Shown here: one piece after another, positions 6,042 through 13,793 of the stretch
Position numbering within the stretch: the first letter of the stretch is position 1
Layout of the letters: the number at the start of each line of letters is the position of its first letter
Source of the DNA: Prevotellaceae bacterium
GTDB lineage: Bacteria > Bacteroidota > Bacteroidia > Bacteroidales > UBA932
Length of the DNA: 19,247 bases
Direction: 5' to 3'
Assembly: GCA_031257455.1 (NCBI GenBank)
Contig: JAIROQ010000217.1
Span: forward strand, 1-19,247
Notes under the pieces: generated by a model
Told to the model about the DNA's origin: nothing
Database searches by the model: none
Seen by the model: only the letters and a program-made list of their open reading frames with translations
Position numbers and translations under genes: made by a program

Positions 6042-8366
6042 CTAAGCCTCCATCGCTGCAAGTTTTGCATCCAGCGTTATGAAGTCTGAAATCAGTACCT
6101 GCCGCGCTTTGCTTCCTTCCGGCGGGCCTACGATGCCGGCGGCTTCGAGCTGGTCCATCAGCCGTCCCGCACGATTGTAGCCAAGTTCCAGCTTTCGCTG
6201 GATAAGCGACGTCGAACCCTGCTGGCTTTGTACGATAATGCGTGCCGCGTCGGCAAACAGGTCATCGCGCTTGCTCAAGTCCACTTTTCCCGCATTACTG
6301 TTATTCTCTTCGCCTTTATATTCGGGCAAAGGAAACGCTTCGCCAAAGCCCTGCTGCCGCCCGATGAAATCGCAGATACGTTCCACCTCGGACGTATCGA
6401 CAAATGCGCACTGCACGCGTATCATCTCATTGCCGGTAGATACCAGCATGTCGCCGCGTCCAATCAACTGGTTTGCGCCGGTGGTGTCGAGGATCGTGCG
6501 CGAATCGATGCCGGAAATGACGCGGAAAGCAATACGCGCCGGGAAGTTGGCTTTTATCAATCCGGTAATAATATTCGTCGTCGGGCGCTGCGTGGCAATG
6601 ACCAAGTGCATGCCGACAGCCCTTGCCAGTTGCGCCAGCCGCGCAATAGGTTCTTCCACTTCCCTGCCGGCGGTCATAATCAAATCGGCAAATTCGTCAA
6701 TCACCACTACGATGAAAGGCATGTACCGGTGGCCTTTCAGCGGGTTTAACCGGCGATTGACAAACCGTTCGTTGTATTCTTTGATGTTGCGGACTTGCGC
6801 CCACTGCAGCAGCTGATACCGCTCGTCCATCTCGATACACAACGATTTCAGGGTATAGACCACCTTTTGCGTATCGGTGATAATGGCGTCATCGCTGTCG
6901 GGCAGCTTCGCGAGGAAATGCTGTTCCAGTTTTGTGTACAGCGACAGTTCCACCCGCTTGGGGTCTACCAGCACTAATTTCAATTCGGACGGATGCTTGC
7001 GGTAAAGCAGCGAAGTAAGAATGGCATTCAACCCGACCGATTTCCCCTGTCCCGTAGCGCCGGCCACCAGCAGGTGCGGCATTTTGGCCAAATCGAATGT
7101 ATAAATGGCGTTGTCGATTTTCTTCCCGAGCACGACCGGCAAGTCGTACTGCGCCTCATTGAATTCTGCGGATTTCACTACCGACAGCATGGATACGATA
7201 TTCGGATGTTCATTCGGCACTTCGATACCGACCGTTCCCTTTCCGGGAATGGGCGCAATAATGCGGATGCCCAATGCCGCCAGATTAAGTGCGATATCGT
7301 CTTCCAGCCGTTTGATGGAAGCAATGCGGATACCCGCTTTCGGGACTATTTCGTACAGCGTAACCGTAGGGCCGATAGTCGCAATGATTTTATCAATGCC
7401 GATATTGAAATTCTGGAGTACGGTTACGATTTTGTCCTTGTTGCGTTCCAGTTCCTCGTCTGTAGGCATTGCGCCTTTTCCTTTATGGTCTTCGAGCAAA
7501 TCCACCGGCGGCCTTTTGTAATGCGACAGTTCCTTCGTGGGGTCGTATAACTCGCTTTCGCCCTCGAAAAACCCGCCGTCTTCCGTGCTGTCGGTTATAC
7601 CGGGAGGAAGGCCGCCGGCGGGGGCGGGGTCTCCGCTGTGGTTATCTCCGGAATTTTCCGAAGTATCGTCACCCGGTCGATGTATTTCAAAGCCGCCATC
7701 ATCGTCTTTCGACTCCTTATCGTCCGGTACCGGTGGCTGCGGTTCCCCGCCGGACACGTCCTCCTTCTCCGGCTTTCTGTTTTTCTTCTTTACATGAAAC
7801 AGGCGGCGCAACCAGGGTATAAATTTCGGGCTGATGAATACACCCCAAGTTATAATCAACAGTAAAAGGAGCAACGCCGTTCCGGCAATGCCGATGACTT
7901 GAATAAGCCAGCCGCTGACCATATCGCCGGTAATACCGCCAAGTCCTTTTCCTGTCAAGCCTTTCAGCGAGGGCATCAAATGCCCGAATACAAATCCAAG
8001 TAATACGGAAAATAAAATACAACCGGTAAGCGCAGCGAGGATTATTTTATAAAAACAGGCAATGCGCATCCTCAGCAAATGCAAGCCCCATAAGCCAAAC
8101 AGGAATGGTATCCCGAAAGACGCCAGCCCGAAATATTCGCCCATCAACAAATTTGCCCAGCTGTAGCCGAGTTTCCCGATGAAGGGGGAAGTCTGCGCGC
8201 CGCTTTGGTAGGCGCCCCAACGAAAGATATACAAACCTAAAACGATGAGCGTAAAAAGCGCAAACAAAAGCGCCAGCACGCCGCCAATGAAACGGAGGTT
8301 GTCACTGCGCCGGTATTGTTCCTCTGTCGGCGGGACTTGCTTTCCGGTATTTTTCTTCTTTGCCAT
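6042..8366 (-). CDS. ftsK: DNA translocase FtsK
   Basis: A 774-residue hexameric ATPase that pumps chromosome ends through the division septum and activates XerCD recombination at dif. The N-terminal 190 residues hold four membrane segments (about 25-48, 78-98, 104-128, 150-178). A proline- and acid-rich linker covers about 195-270, shorter than in E. coli. The motor follows: Walker A GATGQGKSV (436-444), Walker B IVVVIDEFADL (552-562, D557/E558), and IATQRPTTNIITG (590-602). The C-terminal gamma winged helix (about 700-765, ELGYNRAGRLMDQLEAAGIV) reads KOPS-like sites. ATG at 8366 is preceded by an 8-bp-period TTTAAAGA array. Confidence 0.97.
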   Translation of the reverse strand: MAKKKNTGKQVPPTEEQYRRSDNLRFIGGVLALLFALFTLIVLGLYIFRWGAYQSGAQTSPFIGKLGYSWANLLMGEYFGLASFGIPFLFGLWGLHLLRMRIACFYKIILAALTGCILFSVLLGFVFGHLMPSLKGLTGKGLGGITGDMVSGWLIQVIGIAGTALLLLLLIITWGVFISPKFIPWLRRLFHVKKKNRKPEKEDVSGGEPQPPVPDDKESKDDDGGFEIHRPGDDTSENSGDNHSGDPAPAGGLPPGITDSTEDGGFFEGESELYDPTKELSHYKRPPVDLLEDHKGKGAMPTDEELERNKDKIVTVLQNFNIGIDKIIATIGPTVTLYEIVPKAGIRIASIKRLEDDIALNLAALGIRIIAPIPGKGTVGIEVPNEHPNIVSMLSVVKSAEFNEAQYDLPVVLGKKIDNAIYTFDLAKMPHLLVAGATGQGKSVGLNAILTSLLYRKHPSELKLVLVDPKRVELSLYTKLEQHFLAKLPDSDDAIITDTQKVVYTLKSLCIEMDERYQLLQWAQVRNIKEYNERFVNRRLNPLKGHRYMPFIVVVIDEFADLIMTAGREVEEPIARLAQLARAVGMHLVIATQRPTTNIITGLIKANFPARIAFRVISGIDSRTILDTTGANQLIGRGDMLVSTGNEMIRVQCAFVDTSEVERICDFIGRQQGFGEAFPLPEYKGEENNSNAGKVDLSKRDDLFADAARIIVQSQQGSTSLIQRKLELGYNRAGRLMDQLEAAGIVGPPEGSKARQVLISDFITLDAKLAAMEA

Positions 8367-8373
8367 TTTTTCT

Positions 8374-8452
8374 ATTTAAAGATTTAAAGATTTAAAGATT
8401 TAAAGCGTGAAGCGTAACACTGTTCACTGCTCACTGCTCACTGTTCACTGCC
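8374..8452. repeat. Bipartite array between ftsK and murA, overlapping the murA stop
   Basis: One arm (8374-8405) is four 8-bp ATTTAAAG units, ending 8 bp from the ftsK start. The centre is GCGTGAAGCGTAACAC. The other arm (8421-8452) is heptads of the GTGAACA type when read on the minus strand. Positions 8423-8452 are a 30-bp exact match, in reverse orientation, to 2547-2576 at the end of the acyl-CoA reductase gene. The murA stop codon (8438-8440) lies inside this match. Confidence 0.9.
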
Positions 8453-9757
8453 TGAAAGGCGTTCGATATGTGCGCCCAGCGCATTCAGCCGTTGGTCGAT
8501 GTGCTGGTAGCCGCGATCAATTTGGTCGATGCGCTGGATGAGGCTCACGCCTTCGGCGCTCATGGCGGCAATGAGCAATGCAATGCCGGCGCGGATGTCC
8601 GGCGAACTCATGCGGGCAGCGCGTAACGTGAAAGCATGGTTATGCCCGATAACGGTGGCGCGGTGCGGGTCGCAGAGGATGATTTGCGCGCCCATGTCAA
8701 TTAAATTATCCACAAAAAACAGGCGGCTTTCAAACATCTTTTGATGAATAAGCGCCGTGCCTTTGGCCTGTGTCGCCACCACGAGGAATACGCTGAGCAG
8801 GTCGGGCGTAAGTCCCGGCCACGGCGCATCGGCGATAGTCATTATCGAGCCGTCTATGAATGTTTCAATCTCGTAGTGTTCCTGTGCGGGAATATAAATA
8901 TCGTCTCCGCGCTGTTGCATCGCTATGCCCAGACGGGCAAACTGCGCGGGAATAATTCCCAGCTTTTCGTACGACACGTTTTTTATGGTCAGTTCGCTGC
9001 GTGTCATGGCGGCCATGCCGATGAAACTGCCTACTTCAATCATGTCGGGCAAAATCGTATGGTCTGCGCCATGCAGGCTGTCCACGCCTTCAATCGTGAG
9101 CAGGTTGGAACCTGTGCCGGATATTTTTGCGCCCATACGGTTCAACAGGCTGCACAATTGTTGCACGTAAGGCTCGCAGGCGGCATTATAAATCGTGGTT
9201 ACGCCGCGCGCCCTCACGGCTGCCATCACGATATTCGCCGTTCCGGTAACGGACGCCTCGTCAAGCAGCATGTATGTTCCTTTGAGATGTGCGGCTTCCA
9301 CCGTGTAGAAACTTTCGCCGGCATGATGCGAAAACACCGCGCCCAACTTTTGGAAGCCGATAAAATGCGTATCCAGCCGGCGGCGGCCTATTCTGTCACC
9401 GCCCGGACGCGGCATATAACCATAACCGAAGCGTGCCAGCAGCGGCCCTACAATCATCACCGAACCGCGCAAAGCAGCCGCTTTCGTTTGAAATTCGGCG
9501 GTCTTCAAATAATCCAGATGAACGTCTGCAGCCTGAAAAACATACGTGCCGGCAGAAAGCCGCTCTACGCTTACGCCCATATTCTTCAATAATGCAATCA
9601 GGTTGTTTACATCCAGAATATCGGGAATATTGTGAACGGTTACTTTCTCGGGCGTAAGTAATGTAGCGCACAGTATCTGCAATGCTTCGTTCTTCGCGCC
9701 CTGCGGTAATATTTCGCCTTTCAACCGGCAACCGCCATATACTTTAAATGTGGACAT
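8438..9757 (-). CDS. murA: UDP-N-acetylglucosamine 1-carboxyvinyltransferase MurA (Asp-type)
   Basis: MurA transfers enolpyruvate from PEP to UDP-GlcNAc, the first committed step of peptidoglycan synthesis, in the cytoplasm. The ATG at 9757 gives 439 residues starting MSTFKVYGGCRLKGEI, the normal family N-terminus. A longer open frame upstream (to 9877) only encodes the array (NYSNYFNYSN-like) and is rejected. Lys22 lies in AKNEAL. The active-site loop reads RPGGDRIGRRRLDTH with Asp121 where E. coli has Cys115. Asp at this position is known to block covalent inactivation by fosfomycin, so intrinsic fosfomycin tolerance is expected. The C-terminus SGSEQ and the stop are supplied by the heptad array, identical to the acyl-CoA reductase end. 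Confidence 0.96.
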   Translation of the reverse strand: MSTFKVYGGCRLKGEILPQGAKNEALQILCATLLTPEKVTVHNIPDILDVNNLIALLKNMGVSVERLSAGTYVFQAADVHLDYLKTAEFQTKAAALRGSVMIVGPLLARFGYGYMPRPGGDRIGRRRLDTHFIGFQKLGAVFSHHAGESFYTVEAAHLKGTYMLLDEASVTGTANIVMAAVRARGVTTIYNAACEPYVQQLCSLLNRMGAKISGTGSNLLTIEGVDSLHGADHTILPDMIEVGSFIGMAAMTRSELTIKNVSYEKLGIIPAQFARLGIAMQQRGDDIYIPAQEHYEIETFIDGSIMTIADAPWPGLTPDLLSVFLVVATQAKGTALIHQKMFESRLFFVDNLIDMGAQIILCDPHRATVIGHNHAFTLRAARMSSPDIRAGIALLIAAMSAEGVSLIQRIDQIDRGYQHIDQRLNALGAHIERLSGSEQ

Positions 9758-9771
9758 CGTCTTGTGGGGGG

Positions 9772-9903
9772 TAAAGTGGTTAGAGTAGTTAAAGTAGTTA
9801 GAGTAGTTAGAGGAGTTAGGGTAGTTTTTAGTTGTAAGTGGTAAGTGGTAAGTCGTAAGTCGCTGGCACCGGCACATTGTTCACTGTTCACTGTTCACTG
9901 TTG
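9772..9903. repeat. Bipartite array upstream of murA
   Basis: First a 9-bp-period stretch (GTAGTTAGA or GTAGTTAAA, about 9775-9826), then heptads AAGTGGT/AAGTCGT (about 9834-9861). The centre is CTGGCACCGGCAC (9863-9875), followed by TTCACTG heptads (about 9880-9903). It has the same plan as the other gaps: a G-type arm, a GC-rich centre and a C-type arm. It spans the whole space between the murA start and the inverted-repeat element at 9905. Confidence 0.87.
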
Positions 9904-9904
9904 A

Positions 9905-10141
9905 GAAAGCTCCGTAGGAGCGAAACATGAATAACCCCGGGCAAGTGCAGCCCCCACGCTACGCTCGGGGCAGGCTCCGCGGAACGCAGCCCGGGGAAGC
10001 ACGATGCCTCGCCCTGCACTCGCGCGGCGCACGGACATTCCACGATGCACCGGCAGTATGCCGCGCGAAAAGCAGGGGGATGCGTTGCACCCCCGCGCTA
10101 CGCACGGGGTTATTCATATTTCGCCCCTTCGGGGCTTTTTA
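9905..10141. repeat. 237-bp GC-rich element with 34-bp terminal inverted repeats (MITE-like)
   Basis: The ends are inverted copies: 9906-9939 and the complement of 10105-10138 agree at 30 of 34 positions (pattern AAAGC-YCCGNAGGRGC-GAAAYATGAATAACCCCG). Each end folds by itself (GCTCC-GTA-GGAGC and GCCCC-TTC-GGGGC). The interior is GC-rich and contains no credible gene; a 71-codon open frame there is a by-product of composition. GTTGA occurs at both borders (9900-9904 and 10142-10146) and could be a target duplication, though repeats nearby make this weak. It is probably a non-autonomous mobile element or a structured RNA (inference). Confidence 0.75.
10123..10140 (+). terminator. Rho-independent terminator-like hairpin at the element's right end
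   Basis: GCCCC-TTC-GGGGC followed by five T residues forms a compact stem with a T-tract on the plus strand. No plus-strand gene lies directly upstream. It may end a transcript of the inverted-repeat element itself or simply be part of its terminal inverted repeat. Confidence 0.45.
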
Positions 10142-10273
10142 GTTGAAAATGGAGAGTGGAGAGTTGAAAATGGGGAGAATGGTTAATGGTTAATGGTTAA
10201 TGGTTAATGGCGGCAAGCGCATTGTTCACTCTCCACTCTCCACTCTCCACTCTCCATTCTCCATTCTCCATTA
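10142..10273. repeat. Bipartite heptad array downstream of polA
   Basis: The left arm has ATGGAGA-like units, then about five ATGGTTA units up to 10210. The centre is CGGCAAGCGCATTG (10211-10224). The right arm has CTCCACT/CTCCATT units (10228-10273) ending 5 bp before the polA stop. Positions 10202-10248 match 18527-18573 at 44 of 47 positions, showing that junction, centre and arm travel as one dispersed unit. Confidence 0.9.
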
Positions 10274-10278
10274 CCTTC

Positions 10279-13062
10279 TCAATGCGCTTCCAGCCAGTTA
10301 TTGCCGATTCCCATTTCCGCGAGTAGCGGGACTTTCAGGGGCACGGCATTTTCCATTTCATGTTGCACGAGTTGTCTCACTTCATCCAGTTCCGGCAGGT
10401 AAACATCAAGCACCAGTTCATCGTGTACCTGCAGGATGAGCCGCGATTGGAGGCGGCGTTGCTGTAATTGTTCATGCACTTTTATCATCGCAATTTTGAT
10501 GATGTCGGCGGCAGAGCCTTGTATAGGCGTGTTGATAGCATTGCGTTGTGCATAGCTGCGCACGGTCATGTTTTTGGAATGGATATCGCGCAGTTTGCGG
10601 ATGCGCCCGAAAATAGTCGTTACAAACCCTTGCTGTTCGGCGGAGAGGATAGCTTTGTCCATATAACTTTTCACGCCGGGATAGGTGGCAAAATAGCCGT
10701 CAATTAGTTTCCATGCCTCTTCCCTCGACACCTGCAACTGTTGCGCCAGGCCGAAATGGGAGATACCGTAAATAATCCCGAAGTTAGCGGTTTTTGCCTG
10801 CCGGCGCTGTTCGCGCGTTATCTGCGCCAGCGGTATATGGAAGATTTTCGCGGCGGTGGCGGCATGTATATCTTCGTTGCGCTCGAATGCTTCGAGCATA
10901 TTCCGGTCTTCGCTCAGGTGCGCCATCAGGCGGAGTTCTATCTGCGAATAGTCCACCGAGAGGAGGACATGCTGCGCATCGCTTGCGATAAATGCTTTGC
11001 GGATTTCGCGGCCGTTTTCGTCCCGTATCGGGATATTTTGCAGGTTGGGATTATGCGAACTCAGGCGGCCGGTAGCGGTTATAAACTGGTTGTAGGTAGT
11101 ATGGATTTTCCCGGTACGCTTGTTCACCAATGCCGGCAACGTTTCTATATAACCCGAAAGTAATTTGTACAGCGACCGGAACGACAAAATCTTTGGCACT
11201 ACCGGATGCGTGCCCGCCAATGATTGCAGGGTTTTTTCATCGGTAGCATATTGTTTGGTGCGCGTTTTCTTTTGCAAGGGCAGGCGCAGCTTGTCAAACA
11301 GCACAGCGCCCAGTTGCTTCGGCGAAGCAATATTCAGTTCCGGCGCGCCCGCCAGTTCTTTTATTTCTTTATCGAGTTCCCGTAGCTGTATTTGCAGTTC
11401 CCGGCAGTATTCGTGCAATGCCGGCACATCAATTTTTACGCCTTCAAATTCCATATCCGCGAGGACATATACCAGCGGCATTTCAATGGTTTTATAAAGG
11501 TCGAACAGGTTATTTTTGATTAATTCGGTTTCCAGTAGCGGCTTTAATTGCCATGTTATATCGGCGTCTTCGGCAGCATATTCGGCAATTTTTTCCAGCG
11601 ACACCTGCGCCATCGAGCCTTGCCGGAGGCCTTTTTTGCCGATGAGTTCTTCGATTTCCACCGGCTGGTAGCGCAGGTAGGCATGACTTAATGCGGTCAT
11701 GTTGTGGCTGCCTTCGGGGTCGAGGAGGTAGTGCATGAGCATCGTGTCATACAGGAAGCCCTGCACTTCGATGTCATACTGTTTCAACATCAGGATGTCG
11801 AATTTTATGTTTTGCCCGATTTTCGGTTTGTCTGCCTGTCCGAACAGGGGCTTCAGGGGTTGCAGCATTTTCTTTGCGGCTTCCCGGTTGGCGGGAACAG
11901 GCACATACCATCCTTCGTGCGCCGCAATGGAGAATGACAATCCCACCAGTTCACTTTTCATCGGTTCGATGCCGGTAGTTTCCGTATCGAAGCAAAATAA
12001 GGCGCTCGCCTGCAAAGCCTGCGCCAGCGCCTTTATATCTTCTTCGCTTTGCGCGATGCGGTAACGGTGCGGCGTGTCCGCAACAGTCGCATAATATGAC
12101 GGGATGGCGGGCGTTGCTTCCGCAGGCGCATCGCCGAATAAGCTCAATTGCCCGTGTGCAGCGGCCGGCGGTGCAGCGGCCGGCTTCGACTGTTCCCGTC
12201 CCAATAGCGGCAGGAGGGGCATCAAGGAGGAAAACTCATATTTGGCAAATAATTCCTTCAGCCGTTCCGTATCCGGCCGGCATATTGCGGCGGCTTCTTC
12301 GCTCCATTCTACCGGCACGTGCGTATCGATGGTAATTAGTTCTTTCGACAGCGGCAAATGTGCGCGGGCGGCTTCCACAGCGGTGCGTTGCTGTTCCGGC
12401 AATGCGTCCGTGTGCTGCAATAAATTCTCTACGCTGCCGAAAGTGGAAATAAGTTTCCGTGCGCGCGCTTCACCGACACCGTCCACGCCGGGCACATTAT
12501 CGGACGCGTCACCCCATAAAGTAAGTACGTCTATCACCTGCTCGGGACGCTCGATAAGGTATTTTGCCTTGATTTCATTGACCCCGATGCGTTCCAGTTT
12601 TCCTGCCGTGCGCGGTTTGCAGATAAAAATATGGTCGGAAACCAATTGCCCGTAATCCTTGTCGGGTGTAACCATGAATACGTCAAAACCTTTCTGCTCG
12701 GCCTGTTTGGCAATCGTGCCAATCACATCGTCAGCTTCGTAGCCTTCTTTGGTAATTACCGGGATGCGGAAAGCCGCAAGCATTTCCTTTACCACCGGCA
12801 ATGACATTTTAATGACATCGGGCGTTTCCTGCCGGTTGGCTTTGTACAGGGGATATTTCTCGTGCCGGAAAGTTTTACCGCCCGGGTCGAACACCACAAT
12901 GAGGTGCGAGGGTTTTTCCTGCTCCATCAAATCAATCACCGACCGTATAAAGCCAAAAATAGCCGATGTATCCACACCGCCGGAGGTAGTGATCGGCCGT
13001 TTGATAAATGCATAATAGGCGCGGTAAATCAACGCATGCCCGTCTATCAAGTAAAGATTCAT
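10279..13062 (-). CDS. polA: DNA polymerase I
   Basis: A full-length 927-residue enzyme for Okazaki-fragment processing and repair. Residues 1-285 are the 5'-3' nuclease (LIDGHALIYRAYYAF, YEADDVIGT at 108-116, WGDASDNVPG at 183-192). Residues 330-520 are a complete DEDD 3'-5' proofreading domain (FDTETTG 358-364, NIKFD 418-422, YAAEDADITW 495-504). The polymerase has motif A VDYSQIELRL (703-712), motif B RRQAKTANFGIIYG (753-766) and motif C LQVHDELVLDV (877-887). The linker between the nuclease and proofreading domains contains QLSLF (305-309), a match to the canonical sliding-clamp binding pentapeptide. Its start is 72 bp from the queD stop and its stop is followed by a heptad array. Confidence 0.97.
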   Translation of the reverse strand: MNLYLIDGHALIYRAYYAFIKRPITTSGGVDTSAIFGFIRSVIDLMEQEKPSHLIVVFDPGGKTFRHEKYPLYKANRQETPDVIKMSLPVVKEMLAAFRIPVITKEGYEADDVIGTIAKQAEQKGFDVFMVTPDKDYGQLVSDHIFICKPRTAGKLERIGVNEIKAKYLIERPEQVIDVLTLWGDASDNVPGVDGVGEARARKLISTFGSVENLLQHTDALPEQQRTAVEAARAHLPLSKELITIDTHVPVEWSEEAAAICRPDTERLKELFAKYEFSSLMPLLPLLGREQSKPAAAPPAAAHGQLSLFGDAPAEATPAIPSYYATVADTPHRYRIAQSEEDIKALAQALQASALFCFDTETTGIEPMKSELVGLSFSIAAHEGWYVPVPANREAAKKMLQPLKPLFGQADKPKIGQNIKFDILMLKQYDIEVQGFLYDTMLMHYLLDPEGSHNMTALSHAYLRYQPVEIEELIGKKGLRQGSMAQVSLEKIAEYAAEDADITWQLKPLLETELIKNNLFDLYKTIEMPLVYVLADMEFEGVKIDVPALHEYCRELQIQLRELDKEIKELAGAPELNIASPKQLGAVLFDKLRLPLQKKTRTKQYATDEKTLQSLAGTHPVVPKILSFRSLYKLLSGYIETLPALVNKRTGKIHTTYNQFITATGRLSSHNPNLQNIPIRDENGREIRKAFIASDAQHVLLSVDYSQIELRLMAHLSEDRNMLEAFERNEDIHAATAAKIFHIPLAQITREQRRQAKTANFGIIYGISHFGLAQQLQVSREEAWKLIDGYFATYPGVKSYMDKAILSAEQQGFVTTIFGRIRKLRDIHSKNMTVRSYAQRNAINTPIQGSAADIIKIAMIKVHEQLQQRRLQSRLILQVHDELVLDVYLPELDEVRQLVQHEMENAVPLKVPLLAEMGIGNNWLEAH

Positions 13063-13093
13063 TTCTTTGAATTATGAATTAAAAATTATATAT

Positions 13094-13137
13094 CAAGCGT
13101 CAGCGCTCATACATCATACATCATACATCATACATCA
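13094..13137. repeat. Heptad array between polA and queD, supplying the queD stop
   Basis: The centre AGCGTCAGCGCT (13096-13107) is followed by CATACAT heptads up to 13137. Read in the direction of queD the units are TGATGTA, and the first TGA (13135-13137) is the queD stop codon. The other arm towards polA (13065-13094) is A/T-rich with AATTATGAATT-like units, less regular. Confidence 0.85.
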
Positions 13138-13566
13138 GGAAGTCCATTCGGCGCAGGAAGTAGCGGTTTCGTAGAGCCGGATGCTGTGCAGCGTTACCTG
13201 TTCGGGCAACGCGGCTTGCAGTGTTTCCGCAAAATCGATGACCATATTTTCGCAGGTCGGCTGGTACGGCACTGTTTCCACTTTCTCATAGGCAGCCGTC
13301 AATTCGGCAGCCATCGGCGCATCGCGGCGCAACAATAGTGCATGGTCTAACCGGTCGATAATCTGCCGCCGGACGATGTTTTTCAGTTCCGTAAAATCCA
13401 TCACCATGCCGTATTTCGGATGCGCGGGGTCGGATACCGGAACGCCTTTTACCGTTACATATAATATATAGGAATGTCCATGAATGTGGCGGCACTTGCC
13501 GTCATAGCCCGGCAACGCATGTGCCATCTCAAAGGTAAATTTCTTGGTTAAGCGGATTGTTGTCAT
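13135..13566 (-). CDS. queD: 6-carboxytetrahydropterin synthase QueD / PTPS family
   Basis: A 143-residue zinc enzyme of the 6-pyruvoyl-tetrahydropterin synthase family. The QueD branch converts dihydroneopterin triphosphate to 6-carboxytetrahydropterin on the way to queuosine in tRNA. Zinc ligands are H16 (FEMAHAL) and H29/H31 (HIHGHSY), with candidate catalytic C25 (GKCRHIHGH). D74/H75 (RLDHALL) and E133 (LYETATSCAEW) complete the active site, and the substrate-binding PTCEN motif is at 103-107. No queC or queE is in the window, so assignment to QueD rather than a folate or biopterin branch rests on the family. Its own promoter lies 18 bp upstream. Confidence 0.88.
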   Translation of the reverse strand: MTTIRLTKKFTFEMAHALPGYDGKCRHIHGHSYILYVTVKGVPVSDPAHPKYGMVMDFTELKNIVRRQIIDRLDHALLLRRDAPMAAELTAAYEKVETVPYQPTCENMVIDFAETLQAALPEQVTLHSIRLYETATSCAEWTS

Positions 13567-13583
13567 ACTGATTTTCTATGCGG

Positions 13584-13591
13584 CAAAGGTA
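13584..13591 (-). promoter_or_regulatory. Promoter -7 box of queD
   Basis: The minus strand reads TACCTTTG, a perfect TAnnTTTG match, 18 bp upstream of the queD ATG at 13566. An A/T-rich stretch upstream could contain the -33 element. The leader would be very short. Confidence 0.65.
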
Positions 13592-13686
13592 CGAAAAAGA
13601 TTAAAAAAATTAACGCCGGCACGTCCCCCAACCGGCATTTATCAAAAGATGTGAAAAAAATAATTGCGTACAATGATTTTTTTTAG

Positions 13687-13694
13687 TACTTTTG
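13687..13694 (+). promoter_or_regulatory. Promoter -7 box of the L25-Pth-S4 cluster
   Basis: TACTTTTG matches TAnnTTTG and is preceded by a T-rich tract. Transcription would begin near 13701 and give a leader of about 90 nt before the ATG at 13794. That is unusually long for this window, where most leaders are under 45 nt. Confidence 0.65.
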
Positions 13695-13724
13695 CACCCC
13701 CAAAATTAACGCTGCTTTTTAGCT

Positions 13725-13760
13725 ATGAATGCGATGGGATTGCACGGAAAGTGCAATTGA
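13725..13760 (+). other. Possible leader peptide and hairpin in the rplY leader
   Basis: Within the leader, a 12-codon frame runs from ATG at 13725 to TGA at 13758-13760 (MNAMGLHGKCN). It contains a perfect 7-bp stem, ATTGCAC-GGAAA-GTGCAAT (13739-13757). The hairpin is certain from sequence. Translation of the mini-frame and any attenuation or autoregulation by L25 are inferred. Confidence 0.4.
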
Positions 13761-13793
13761 GTAACACTTTTTTAACTAAAATTTTTGATTGCA

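Noticed and set aside
9758..9877. A 40-codon N-terminal extension of MurA
   Set aside because: It encodes only array sequence (Asn/Tyr/Ser repeats), while the family N-terminus begins at the ATG at 9757.
9927..10186. Two open frames of 60-71 codons inside the GC-rich element
   Set aside because: They cover inverted-repeat DNA, have no recognisable domain or leader, and composition alone explains the lack of stops.
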